From assembly GCA_900555215.1 (NCBI GenBank), contig USKR01000051.1:1-7592 (forward strand): a stretch of 7,592 nucleotides of DNA, in the 5' to 3' direction. A program made the translations under genes and the position numbers. Under the pieces are notes generated by a model that was not told the DNA's origin, made no database searches, and saw only the letters and a program-made list of their open reading frames with translations. Within the stretch, counting starts at the first letter, position 1. Each line of letters begins with the position of its first letter. This DNA is from an uncultured Ruminococcus sp. (GTDB taxonomy: Bacteria > Bacillota > Clostridia > Lachnospirales > Lachnospiraceae). Positions 1 through 5,995 of this stretch are shown here, in pieces.

Positions 1-215
1 ATAAAATATCTTCCGTCCGTCCACAGGCATGCTTTGTCTTTTGTAAATACCGCAGTGCCTGCGGATCCGGTAAAACCCGTCATATATTGGCGTGCCTTAA
101 AAAAGCTCCCCACATACTCGCTTTGATGATAATCAGCCGAAGGAACGATCCAGATATCGATGCCTTCTCTCACCATCTCACCGCGCAGGGCGGCGATCCT
201 GTCTGCAACTTTCAT
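1..215 (-). CDS. Xaa-Pro aminopeptidase (M24 family), N-terminal fragment, cut by window edge
   Basis: Reading from the ATG at 215-213 toward position 1 gives 71 codons with no stop, running off the window. The fragment matches the creatinase-type N-terminal domain of long cytoplasmic aminopeptidase P enzymes, metallopeptidases that remove an N-terminal residue preceding proline. Recognisable pieces are VPSADYHQSEYV (residues 24-35), FTGSAGTAVF (48-57) and LWTDGRYF (64-71), all characteristic of the roughly 600-residue, three-domain M24B enzymes. The metal-binding catalytic domain would lie outside the window, so activity cannot be judged. The start is supported by AGGAGG at 228-223, 7 nt upstream. 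The gene follows the decarboxylase operon on the same strand, but a hairpin and its own promoter lie between them, so it is probably a separate transcription unit. The family call is firm; the exact substrate range is not visible. Confidence 0.9.
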   Translation of the reverse strand, partial: MKVADRIAALRGEMVREGIDIWIVPSADYHQSEYVGSFFKARQYMTGFTGSAGTAVFTKDKACLWTDGRYF

Positions 216-270
216 CAGGAATCCTCCTGTCATAGAAAATTTAACTATTCTCTTTTTTCAAATCTTATAT

Positions 271-299
271 ATCATAACACTAAACATCTTCTTGTACAA
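271..299 (-). promoter_or_regulatory. Putative sigma-A promoter of the aminopeptidase gene
   Basis: On the minus strand TTGTAC (299-294) is followed after exactly 17 nt by TATGAT (276-271). The -10 box matches the consensus at five of six positions; the -35 box matches at only three. Transcription would begin near 264, giving a leader of about 50 nt before the ATG at 215. The surroundings are AT-rich. The promoter sits just past the hairpin that ends the upstream operon. Prediction from sequence only. Confidence 0.5.
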
Positions 300-303
300 A
301 TAG

Positions 304-345
304 AAAATGAGGACCGGTCCTCTCAGGGATCAGTCCTCTCATTTT
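304..345 (-). terminator. Probable transcription terminator after the decarboxylase operon
   Basis: The segment begins AAAATGAG and ends TCATTTT on the minus strand, forming an A/T-flanked hairpin about 28 nt after the oadA-like stop codon. One arm carries an extra AG, so the long stem has a 2-nt bulge. The inner part contains a perfect 14-bp palindrome, GAGGACCGGTCCTC (309-322), and two direct copies of GTCCTCTCA (317-325 and 333-341, plus-strand reading), so two alternative hairpins are possible. The U-tract on the minus strand is short (ATTTTCTATTTG), so termination may be partial. A role as a protein-binding palindrome upstream of the aminopeptidase promoter is the alternative. Confidence 0.55.
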
Positions 346-372
346 AAATTTATTTCTGATATTTATACCAGA

Positions 373-1788
373 CTATACAGGATATGCGCCGTTTTCTGTA
401 TCTGCCACAGACGCGTCAACCTTTGTCTGCTGTGCCTGCCTGTACTTGAAGAAATCAACAGCCACCTGTGGGAAAAGCGCGTATGTCAGTACATCCTCAT
501 CCTGCTGGATCCACTGTTCACACTCTTTGCGGAGCGTATCCAGTTCATTCGGGATCAGATCTGCCGGGCGGCAGGTAATGATCTCCGCGTTGTCTCCCAG
601 GATCTTCTTCTGAAGTTCGGGATTCACCGGTTTAACCGTAGCACCATATTTTCCGGCAAGAATATCTTTTGTCTCTTTTGTCGCCATCTTATAGCGCTCG
701 CCCATCAGTACGTTAAACACTGCCTGTGTCCCGACAATCTGTGAAGACGGAGTCACAAGCGGCGGTTCGCCCAGATCTTTGCGCACGCGCGGAACCTCCT
801 CAAGAACTTCGTAGAATTTATCCTCTGCGCCCTGCTCCTTAAGCTGAGAGGTCAGATTGGAAAGCATTCCGCCCGGCACCTGATAGAGGAGCGTCTTGAT
901 ATTCACGCCCAGGTTCTTCGGATTCAGGAGACCGCTGTCCAGCGCCTCATCTCTGATCGGACGGAAATAGTCTGCGATCTCGGAAAGGAGCTTCTGATCC
1001 AGTCCTGTATCATAAGGCGTCCCTTTGAATGTCTCTACCATAACCTCTGTGGCTGGCTGGGATGTTCCGAGAGCGAACGGTGAGATCGCCGTATCAATGA
1101 TATCCGCGCCTGCCTCGACAGATTTCAGGTATGTCATGGATGCAACGCCTGAAGTATAGTGAGTATGCATCTCGATCGGAATGTCTACCGCCTCTTTCAG
1201 CGCGGTCACAAGCTCTGTCGCCTGATACGGGCAGAGAAGTCCTGCCATGTCTTTTACACAGATAGAGTTTGCACCCATATCTTCAATACGTTTTGCAAGA
1301 TCTACCCAGTAGTCCAGTGTATAGGCATCGCCAAGTGTATAGGACATTGCCACCTGCGCATGAGCCTTTTCTTTGTTTGCCGCCGTGACTGCTGTCTGAA
1401 GGTTTCGTATATCGTTCAGACAGTCAAAAATACGGATGATGTCAATGCCGTTAGCTGCAGATTTCTGTACGAAATACTCAACCACATCATCTGCATACGG
1501 GCGGTATCCGAGAATATTCTGTCCGCGGAAAAGCATCTGAAGCTTTGTGTTTTTGAAGCCGTCACGGAACTTTCTCAGTCTCTCCCACGGATCCTCTTTG
1601 AGGAAACGCAGGGAAGCGTCAAAGGTAGCACCGCCCCAGCACTCTACTGCATGATATCCTACTTTGTCCATCTTATCGATGATCGGCAGCATCTGCTCTG
1701 TTGTCATCCTTGTAGCGATCAGTGACTGATGTGCATCACGCAGGATCGTTTCTGTAATCTTAACTGGTTTCTTTTCCATTTCTGCCAT
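373..1788 (-). CDS. oadA: Oxaloacetate decarboxylase alpha / pyruvate carboxylase subunit B-type carboxyltransferase (5S-like), no biotin domain
   Basis: A 471-residue cytoplasmic carboxyltransferase that moves CO2 between biotin and pyruvate/oxaloacetate. The HMG-lyase-like TIM barrel occupies about residues 8-280, followed by the conserved PYC/OADA C-terminal region to about 445. Visible active-site elements are LRDAHQS (metal-binding Asp18), VKDMAGLL (Lys179, the carbamylated lysine of the family) and MHTHYTSG (metal ligands His208 and His210). OadA proteins usually end in a biotinyl domain; here the protein stops after a short polar tail, like the transcarboxylase 5S subunit, and a separate carrier is encoded two genes upstream. 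The start chosen is the ATG at 1788-1786, with GGAGG (1801-1797) 8 nt upstream. The longer frame from a TTG at 1803 would place the start codon inside that ribosome site. It is the last gene of the operon, 20 nt after the beta-subunit gene. Acting as OadA, PycB or a 5S transcarboxylase subunit cannot be separated by sequence. Confidence 0.9.
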   Translation of the reverse strand: MAEMEKKPVKITETILRDAHQSLIATRMTTEQMLPIIDKMDKVGYHAVECWGGATFDASLRFLKEDPWERLRKFRDGFKNTKLQMLFRGQNILGYRPYADDVVEYFVQKSAANGIDIIRIFDCLNDIRNLQTAVTAANKEKAHAQVAMSYTLGDAYTLDYWVDLAKRIEDMGANSICVKDMAGLLCPYQATELVTALKEAVDIPIEMHTHYTSGVASMTYLKSVEAGADIIDTAISPFALGTSQPATEVMVETFKGTPYDTGLDQKLLSEIADYFRPIRDEALDSGLLNPKNLGVNIKTLLYQVPGGMLSNLTSQLKEQGAEDKFYEVLEEVPRVRKDLGEPPLVTPSSQIVGTQAVFNVLMGERYKMATKETKDILAGKYGATVKPVNPELQKKILGDNAEIITCRPADLIPNELDTLRKECEQWIQQDEDVLTYALFPQVAVDFFKYRQAQQTKVDASVADTENGAYPV

Positions 1789-1808
1789 TTCTCTGTCCTC
1801 CAAATCTA

Positions 1809-2960
1809 TTACTTAACGCCAAAGATCGCCATAAAGGTCCCGGCAACAACCGCAGTTCCGATAACACCGGCAACGTTTGGTCCCATCGCGTGCATCAGCA
1901 GGAAGTTAGTCGGATCCGCTTCAGCCCCTACCTTCTGGGAGACACGCGCCGCCATAGGAACCGCCGAGACGCCCGCCGATCCGATCAGCGGATTGACTTT
2001 TCCGCCTGTTGCCCAGCACATAAGTTTTCCAAAGAGTACTCCTGCCGCAGTACCAAACGCAAATGCGATCAGTCCCAGAATTACAATCTTGATAGTGTCC
2101 AGATTAAGGAATGCTTCCGCGCTTGTTGTTGCTCCCACAGAAGTTCCAAGCAGGATAACAACGATATACATCAACGCATTAGAGGCTGTCTCCGTAAGCT
2201 GACGCACCACGCCCGACTCACGGAACAGATTTCCAAGCATGAGCATACCGACCAGCGGCGCTGTTGTTGGAAGAATTACGCAGACAACAATAGTAACAAT
2301 AATAGGGAACAAAATTCTTTCCAGCTTGGATACCGGGCGGAGCTGTTCCATCTTGATCTTTCGTTCTTTCTCAGTTGTCAAAAGCTTCATGATCGGTGGC
2401 TGGATGATCGGCACAAGCGACATATACGAATATGCCGCCACCGCGATCGGCCCTAAAATAGCCGTCTGCTGAAGTTTTCCGGCAAGGAAAATGGATGTCG
2501 GTCCGTCAGCTCCTCCGATGATGGAGATCGCTGCCGCAGCCTTGTCTGAAAATCCCATCGCCATCGCTCCCAGATATGCGGCAAAGATACCAAACTGTGC
2601 CGCCGCTCCGAGCAGGAAACTCTTCGGGTTCGCGATCAGCGGTCCGAAGTCCGTCATCGCGCCTACTCCAAGGAAGATCAGAGATGGAAGGATCGACCAT
2701 TCATCGAGCATATAGAAGTAATACAAAAGTCCGCCCGTCCCGTTTGACGCTTCCTCCGGGCTGATCATGATATCCGGATAGATATTGACCAGCAGCATTC
2801 CAAAGGCGATCGGGACAAGCAGCAACGGCTCAAAGCCGTGCCTGATTGCCAGATAGAGGAAAATGCAGGCAACACCGATCATGATCAGGTTTCCCACCGT
2901 AAGGTTCATGAATGCGGTCTGCTGTATCAGATTCCCCATTGTATTCATTATATATTCCAT
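1809..2960 (-). CDS. oadB: Na+-translocating biotin-dependent decarboxylase, beta subunit
   Basis: A 383-residue polytopic membrane protein of the OadB/MmdB/GcdB family. It takes the carboxyl group from carboxybiotin, decarboxylates it and couples the energy to Na+ export. The family's central motif GGADGPTSIF lies at residues 149-158, with Asp152 corresponding to the essential aspartate (Asp203 in the Klebsiella protein). The second conserved region NPLIGSAGVSAVPMAARV (323-340) carries the Asn and Ser known to be important for Na+ coupling, and AAYSYM (175-180) contains the conserved Tyr. Many hydrophobic segments are visible from about residue 20 to the C-terminus. Length is typical for the shorter members; no motif is missing. 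The ATG at 2960 has AGGAGG (2974-2969) 8 nt upstream. It lies 23 nt after the biotin-carrier gene. oadB and mmdB are equally apt names, since the beta subunit does not define the substrate. Confidence 0.95.
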   Translation of the reverse strand: MEYIMNTMGNLIQQTAFMNLTVGNLIMIGVACIFLYLAIRHGFEPLLLVPIAFGMLLVNIYPDIMISPEEASNGTGGLLYYFYMLDEWSILPSLIFLGVGAMTDFGPLIANPKSFLLGAAAQFGIFAAYLGAMAMGFSDKAAAAISIIGGADGPTSIFLAGKLQQTAILGPIAVAAYSYMSLVPIIQPPIMKLLTTEKERKIKMEQLRPVSKLERILFPIIVTIVVCVILPTTAPLVGMLMLGNLFRESGVVRQLTETASNALMYIVVILLGTSVGATTSAEAFLNLDTIKIVILGLIAFAFGTAAGVLFGKLMCWATGGKVNPLIGSAGVSAVPMAARVSQKVGAEADPTNFLLMHAMGPNVAGVIGTAVVAGTFMAIFGVK

Positions 2961-2983
2961 TTGTCAAACCTCCTGGTGAGTAA

Positions 2984-3352
2984 CTAGTTTAATGTCGCGA
3001 GTACTGCTCCTGCCTCAATGGCGTCGCCTACTGCCACATCAATGCTGGCAATGGTTCCCGCTTCCGGGGCAACGACCGGGATCTCCATTTTCATCGCTTC
3101 AATGACAACAACCGTATCTCCAGGCTGCACGCTCTGACCGACTGATGTCGGAATCTGATATACCTTTCCTGCCGCTCCGGCCTTGACCTGGATCCTGCCC
3201 GCGCCCGCTGCCTTCGGAGCCGCCGGAGCCGGCGCTGCCTTCGGAGCCGGTGCCGCCGGGGCTTTCGATGCTGCCGGAGCCGCGCCTGCGCCCTTTTCTT
3301 CTACTGTCACATCATATACATTTCCGTTTACTGTAATTGTATAATTTTTCAT
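2984..3352 (-). CDS. Biotin carboxyl carrier protein (gamma/MmdC-like subunit)
   Basis: A 122-residue carrier whose covalently bound biotin shuttles the carboxyl group between the carboxyltransferase and the membrane decarboxylase. The N-terminus (1-20, MKNYTITVNGNVYDVTVEE) is the short strand segment usual in MmdC/1.3S-type carriers. An Ala/Pro/Lys-rich flexible linker spans about residues 21-52. The biotinyl domain covers about 53-122, with the canonical EAMKME (85-90) and Lys88 as the biotinylation site; the flanking GKVYQIPTSVGQSVQPGD and GTIASIDVAVGD segments are the usual hammerhead strands. The ATG at 3352 has AGGAGG (3366-3361) 8 nt upstream. It starts 19 nt after the delta-like gene. 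As the only carrier encoded here, and because the oadA-like product has none, it probably serves both carboxyltransferases. The size fits MmdC (about 120 residues). Confidence 0.95.
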   Translation of the reverse strand: MKNYTITVNGNVYDVTVEEKGAGAAPAASKAPAAPAPKAAPAPAAPKAAGAGRIQVKAGAAGKVYQIPTSVGQSVQPGDTVVVIEAMKMEIPVVAPEAGTIASIDVAVGDAIEAGAVLATLN

Positions 3353-3371
3353 TTCCGAATCCTCCTGCTTG

Positions 3372-4148
3372 TTAATTCCATTTATTTGATTTTCTTCTCT
3401 TGATCGATCTTACCACAAAACCATCCGGTGATGTTCCCTCAGACGCCGCCACAGCCGCCGCGATCACTGCGGCAAGTTCCGTATCATCTGTCACGTCAGT
3501 CTCTTCTGCCGAAACCGGTTCTGCCGCACCGGCCGTATTCTGCGCTTCAACTGCAGCCGGTTCCGGACTCTTCCGGAATTTCTTCTCAAGAACTGGAATG
3601 AACTTCAGAAGCCATATGATGAATGACAGAAAGATCAATACAACAAACGTTGTCCCCATTCCGAGAACAGTATTCAGCCCTGCCTTCTGAAGGATCTCCC
3701 CAGTCGAATAAGCAGCGCTCACCGTAAGACTCTCCATGTTGGACTTGTCGTCAAATGCAAATTCCATTGTTCCGTCTCTGTCGGCAAAATTTACTTCTGT
3801 CGTCAGGACAGCTCCGTCATTTGTGACCTCCATTGTATAATCGCCGCGGTCAACAAACACGCCGCACTCCGCAACACCGGAATTCCATGCATCGATCATA
3901 GTAAGAAAATTTTCTCCCGTGATCGGAACACCTGTATTGAGCAGAGTCAGGTCAAGCTCCAGCTCTGACATATCCTGAAAGCCTTCCATGTCCGTCTCAG
4001 ACATCACGCTGAAGTTCTGGATGATAAAGTCAGCATACTGCTCCAGCTCTGCCTGATCGTATTCTGTTGTGTCGGACTTGCTGCATCCTGTGAATAAGCC
4101 AAGAGCCAGGATGAGGACAAGTCCCAATAAACTGATTTTTTTCTTCAC
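3372..4148 (-). CDS. OadG/MmdD-like delta subunit with an N-terminal lipoprotein domain
   Basis: 258 residues. It opens with a lipoprotein signal (MKKK, hydrophobic 5-18, then LFTGC with Cys22 as the lipidation site). A polar domain of about 130 residues follows (about 23-155) that I do not recognise with certainty. One membrane segment lies at about 164-181, and a basic then Pro/Ala/Glu-rich tail follows. The C-terminal stretch ELAAVIAAAVAASEGTSPDG (224-243) plus FVVRSIKRR is typical of OadG-family small subunits, which hold the carboxyltransferase to the membrane beta subunit. The topology implied is lipid anchor and domain outside, tail inside. Classical OadG/MmdD proteins are about 80-120 residues and lack the outer domain. 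No histidine occurs anywhere, so the zinc-binding His cluster of Klebsiella OadG is absent. The start is GTG at 4148-4146, supported by the signal peptide and by GAGGTGA 6 nt upstream; the next Met is residue 49. It lies 14 nt after the mmdA-like gene. Confidence 0.85.
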   Translation of the reverse strand: MKKKISLLGLVLILALGLFTGCSKSDTTEYDQAELEQYADFIIQNFSVMSETDMEGFQDMSELELDLTLLNTGVPITGENFLTMIDAWNSGVAECGVFVDRGDYTMEVTNDGAVLTTEVNFADRDGTMEFAFDDKSNMESLTVSAAYSTGEILQKAGLNTVLGMGTTFVVLIFLSFIIWLLKFIPVLEKKFRKSPEPAAVEAQNTAGAAEPVSAEETDVTDDTELAAVIAAAVAASEGTSPDGFVVRSIKRRKSNKWN

Positions 4149-4162
4149 TTCGCCTCACCTCA

Positions 4163-5602
4163 CTAAACCGTTCCGTGTTTTTTGTCCGGACGGTCCTCTC
4201 TCTTTGTGAACAGCATCTCAAACGCGCCGATCACATATTTTCTTGTATCGGCAGGTTCGATGATCGCATCCACATATCCTCTTCTTGCCGCTGCTTTCGG
4301 GCTGGACTGCAGTTCTTTATACTCCGCAGCTTTCTCCCTCTGTGTTGCAGCATCCGCATCTGCATACATGATCTTAGCCGCCAGTTCCGAATCCATCATA
4401 CCGATCTCGGCCTCCGGCCATGCATAAACCATATCTGCCCCGATTGATTTGCTGTTCATCGCAACATAGGCGCTTCCATATGCCTTGCCAATGATCACAT
4501 TCACCTTCGGAACCGTTGCATTTGCAAATGTATATGTCATCCTTGCCACTGCTCTTGCCATATTCTTCTCAGATTCCACTGTAGCCGCAAATCCGGCAAC
4601 ATTCGTCAGAGTAAGAACCGGGATTGAAAACGCATCGCAGAAATTCACAAAGTCTATTGCTTTCTTACATCCGTCAACTGTGAGCGCGCAGTCGAAAGCA
4701 GCCTCTTCGCTTCCATCCGCTCCATAGAGCTTTGTACGGTTTGCCACAGCTCCAACTGTCATACCGTTAAGACGGATAAAGCCTGTAACCATCTCCTGTG
4801 CGTAATCTTTCTTCATTTCAAATAAAATCTGATCATCCGCGATCTGTGACAGGACAATTGACGCATCTTCTGCAGCATTCGCAATATCTGTACATACACG
4901 GTTCAGGTCATCTGTACATTCTTCATAGGAAAGATCATCTTCGTAGTTTGCAGGGATCATGCAGACAAGAGATCTTATCTGTCCGAGTATTTCCGCTTCA
5001 GTGCCGATACCGTCTACCAGTCCCGCTGTCGCGCTCTGATACTGTGCGCTCGAAGTATCGCATCTGGAAATCTCATTTCCCTCCAAAGCGTTCGGAGAAT
5101 TTACGAAAAGTTTTCCTTCTTTTTCCTCCATGAATGTAAAATCAGCCAGACCGGGAACCACCGCAAGACCTCCTCCGCACATACCAAAGATCGCTGCAAT
5201 CTGCGGGACCACTCCTGAAGCCATTGACTGCTTATAATAAAGTCCTCCAAACGCCTCCAGAGCGTCTGTTGCTTCCTGAAGCCTTAATCCGGCGCAATCA
5301 ATAAGACCGATCACCGGCGCTCCCATCTTCATCGCCATATCATAGATGTTCGCGATCTTTTTTGCGTGCATCTCTCCGATTGCCCCATTGAGCACGGCGG
5401 CATCCTGGCTGTATACATATACAAGATTGCCGTCGATCACTCCATATCCGGTAATGACGCCGTCTGATGGAGTCTCTTTTTCCTGCAGGTTGAAATCCGT
5501 ACTTCTGGCAGTAACAGCACCGCCGATCTCAACAAAGCTGCCCTCATCAAGCAGTGTGGCAATCCGTCTGCTCGCCGAGTTTTCTGTTGCATTGTAGCTC
5601 AT
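4163..5602 (-). CDS. mmdA: Acyl-CoA-type carboxyltransferase (methylmalonyl-CoA decarboxylase alpha-like), divergent
   Basis: A 479-residue double-crotonase-fold carboxyltransferase of the PccB/MmdA/12S family, which transfers the carboxyl of a CoA thioester (methylmalonyl-CoA in characterised MmdA) to biotin. Matches to the family include LLDEGSFVEIG (17-27), GEMHAKKI (76-83), the N-half oxyanion region GMCGGGLAVVPGLADF (140-155), and in the C-half ATVPKVNVIIGKAYGSAY (362-379) with AWPEAEIGMM (394-403). It differs from the textbook family: the usual GKLTARERI start is missing, GGARIQEG is replaced by AGLRLQEA (104-111), and the PGFLPG-type motif is replaced by VAGFAATV (335-342). The length is shorter than the usual 510-530. 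The substrate is therefore uncertain. It is the first gene of the operon; the ATG at 5602-5600 has GGAGG (5615-5611) 8 nt upstream, and a good promoter lies about 60-90 nt upstream. The position beside delta, biotin carrier and beta genes supports a role in a sodium-pumping complex. Confidence 0.85.
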   Translation of the reverse strand: MSYNATENSASRRIATLLDEGSFVEIGGAVTARSTDFNLQEKETPSDGVITGYGVIDGNLVYVYSQDAAVLNGAIGEMHAKKIANIYDMAMKMGAPVIGLIDCAGLRLQEATDALEAFGGLYYKQSMASGVVPQIAAIFGMCGGGLAVVPGLADFTFMEEKEGKLFVNSPNALEGNEISRCDTSSAQYQSATAGLVDGIGTEAEILGQIRSLVCMIPANYEDDLSYEECTDDLNRVCTDIANAAEDASIVLSQIADDQILFEMKKDYAQEMVTGFIRLNGMTVGAVANRTKLYGADGSEEAAFDCALTVDGCKKAIDFVNFCDAFSIPVLTLTNVAGFAATVESEKNMARAVARMTYTFANATVPKVNVIIGKAYGSAYVAMNSKSIGADMVYAWPEAEIGMMDSELAAKIMYADADAATQREKAAEYKELQSSPKAAARRGYVDAIIEPADTRKYVIGAFEMLFTKREDRPDKKHGTV

Positions 5603-5629
5603 AATCTAGCCCTCCATATTATTAAATTT

Positions 5630-5642
5630 GTTTAAAATAAAC
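5630..5642. promoter_or_regulatory. Candidate operator palindrome in the leader of the decarboxylase operon
   Basis: GTTTAAAATAAAC is a perfect 5-bp inverted repeat (GTTTA/TAAAC) around AAA. It lies just downstream of the predicted transcription start, between the -10 box and the ribosome site, where a repressor would block transcription. The surrounding DNA is very AT-rich, so a chance palindrome is a real possibility. Confidence 0.2.
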
Positions 5643-5661
5643 CAAAATTTCTGCCTATTTT

Positions 5662-5690
5662 AGTATATATCAGTCGTATGGGAATTTCAA
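5662..5690 (-). promoter_or_regulatory. Putative sigma-A promoter of the five-gene decarboxylase operon
   Basis: On the minus strand TTGAAA (5690-5685) is followed after exactly 17 nt by TATACT (5667-5662); each box matches the consensus at five of six positions. Transcription would begin near 5655, leaving a leader of about 50 nt before the mmdA-like ATG. The four downstream gene gaps are 14-23 nt with no comparable promoter, so this probably drives all five genes. A partial inverted repeat around CAGATCTG (5703-5710) lies upstream of the -35 box, near -51, and could be an activator site, but that is weak. Confidence 0.65.
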
Positions 5691-5753
5691 TTCTAAAGTG
5701 AACAGATCTGACAATATTTTCACATAGCAAAATCTGCATTTGGCTGTGGGGAC

Positions 5754-5886
5754 TTCCGGAAAGTCTTAACGGCAGGGAGTACGGCGTTAATGGAAGAGAG
5801 GATGCCTGAGGCGAAGCCGAATCGTCTTCTCTTCCATTGTTTTTAGCCGTGCTTCCTGCCGTTTAGCACTTTCCCAGATTACGGAA
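5754..5886. repeat. Nested long imperfect palindrome (large hairpin), function unknown
   Basis: Several arms pair in a nested order around one centre: AATGGAAGAGA (5789-5799) with TCTCTTCCATT (5828-5838), 11 perfect bp; GTACGGC (5779-5785) with GCCGTGC (5846-5852), one wobble; AACGGCAGG (5768-5776) with CCTGCCGTT (5855-5863), 9 perfect bp; GGAAAGT (5758-5764) with ACTTTCC (5868-5874), 7 perfect bp. TTCCG (5754-5758) can also pair with CGGAA (5882-5886). The tip holds GGCGAAGCC. Such a nested series is far beyond chance. It lacks a U-tract after the full stem on either strand, so it is not an ordinary terminator, although the inner stem is followed by TTGTTTTTA on the plus strand. A dispersed palindromic or MITE-like repeat, or a structured RNA, are the likely choices. 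No transposase is encoded here. Confidence 0.75.
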
Positions 5887-5995
5887 CCGGAACCTGAGCC
5901 ATATCCCCGCCCGCTGTGAATTCGTCTTTAAAATACTCCGCGGCTTTCGGACGTTTTTCCGCCCCTGTCCACACACACAAATCCAGATTTACTTT
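5879..5995 (-). pseudogene. Short coding-like remnant downstream of leuA
   Basis: In the frame read from 5995 to a TAA at 5881-5879 there are 38 open codons with a protein-like composition; the last part reads AAEYFKDEFTAGGDMAQVPVP is too long to quote whole, but key pieces are KRPKAAEYFKDEF and GGDMAQVPVP. There is no ribosome site and no convincing start, and two stops (TAA, TAG at 6001-5996) precede it. It begins inside the last codons of leuA in another frame and ends against the palindromic element. It could be the 3' end of a decayed gene or simply chance. I do not recognise the protein. Confidence 0.25.

Noticed and set aside
307..744. Plus-strand open frame of 145 codons over the end of the oadA-like gene
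   Set aside because: It is Cys/His/Leu-rich, matches no family I recognise, has no ribosome site and lies opposite a clear conserved gene; it is an antisense shadow.
1786..1803. Longer oadA-like frame starting at TTG 1803 (extra residues MEDRE)
   Set aside because: The TTG overlaps the GGAGG ribosome site itself. The ATG at 1788-1786 lies 8 nt after that site, matching the spacing of the other genes in the operon.
2506..2700. Minus-strand frame of 64 codons inside the beta-subunit gene
   Set aside because: It is an out-of-frame shadow within a conserved membrane-protein gene, with no supporting start signal.
1729..2764. Several plus-strand open frames opposite the beta-subunit gene
   Set aside because: They overlap one another in different frames, are antisense to a gene with strong family motifs and lack ribosome sites; shadows of the GC-rich codon pattern.
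3190..3300. GC-rich, repeat-like stretch as a tandem repeat element
   Set aside because: It encodes the Ala/Pro/Lys-rich linker of the biotin carrier; low complexity is expected there and the frame is intact.
5346..5597. Plus-strand open frame of 83 codons opposite the start of the mmdA-like gene
   Set aside because: It is antisense to well-conserved carboxyltransferase residues, with no ribosome site and no recognisable protein features.
5754..5886. The nested hairpin as an ordinary rho-independent terminator of leuA
   Set aside because: On the minus strand, the direction of leuA transcription, neither the inner nor the outer stem is followed by a run of T; the sequence after the outer stem is GC-rich.
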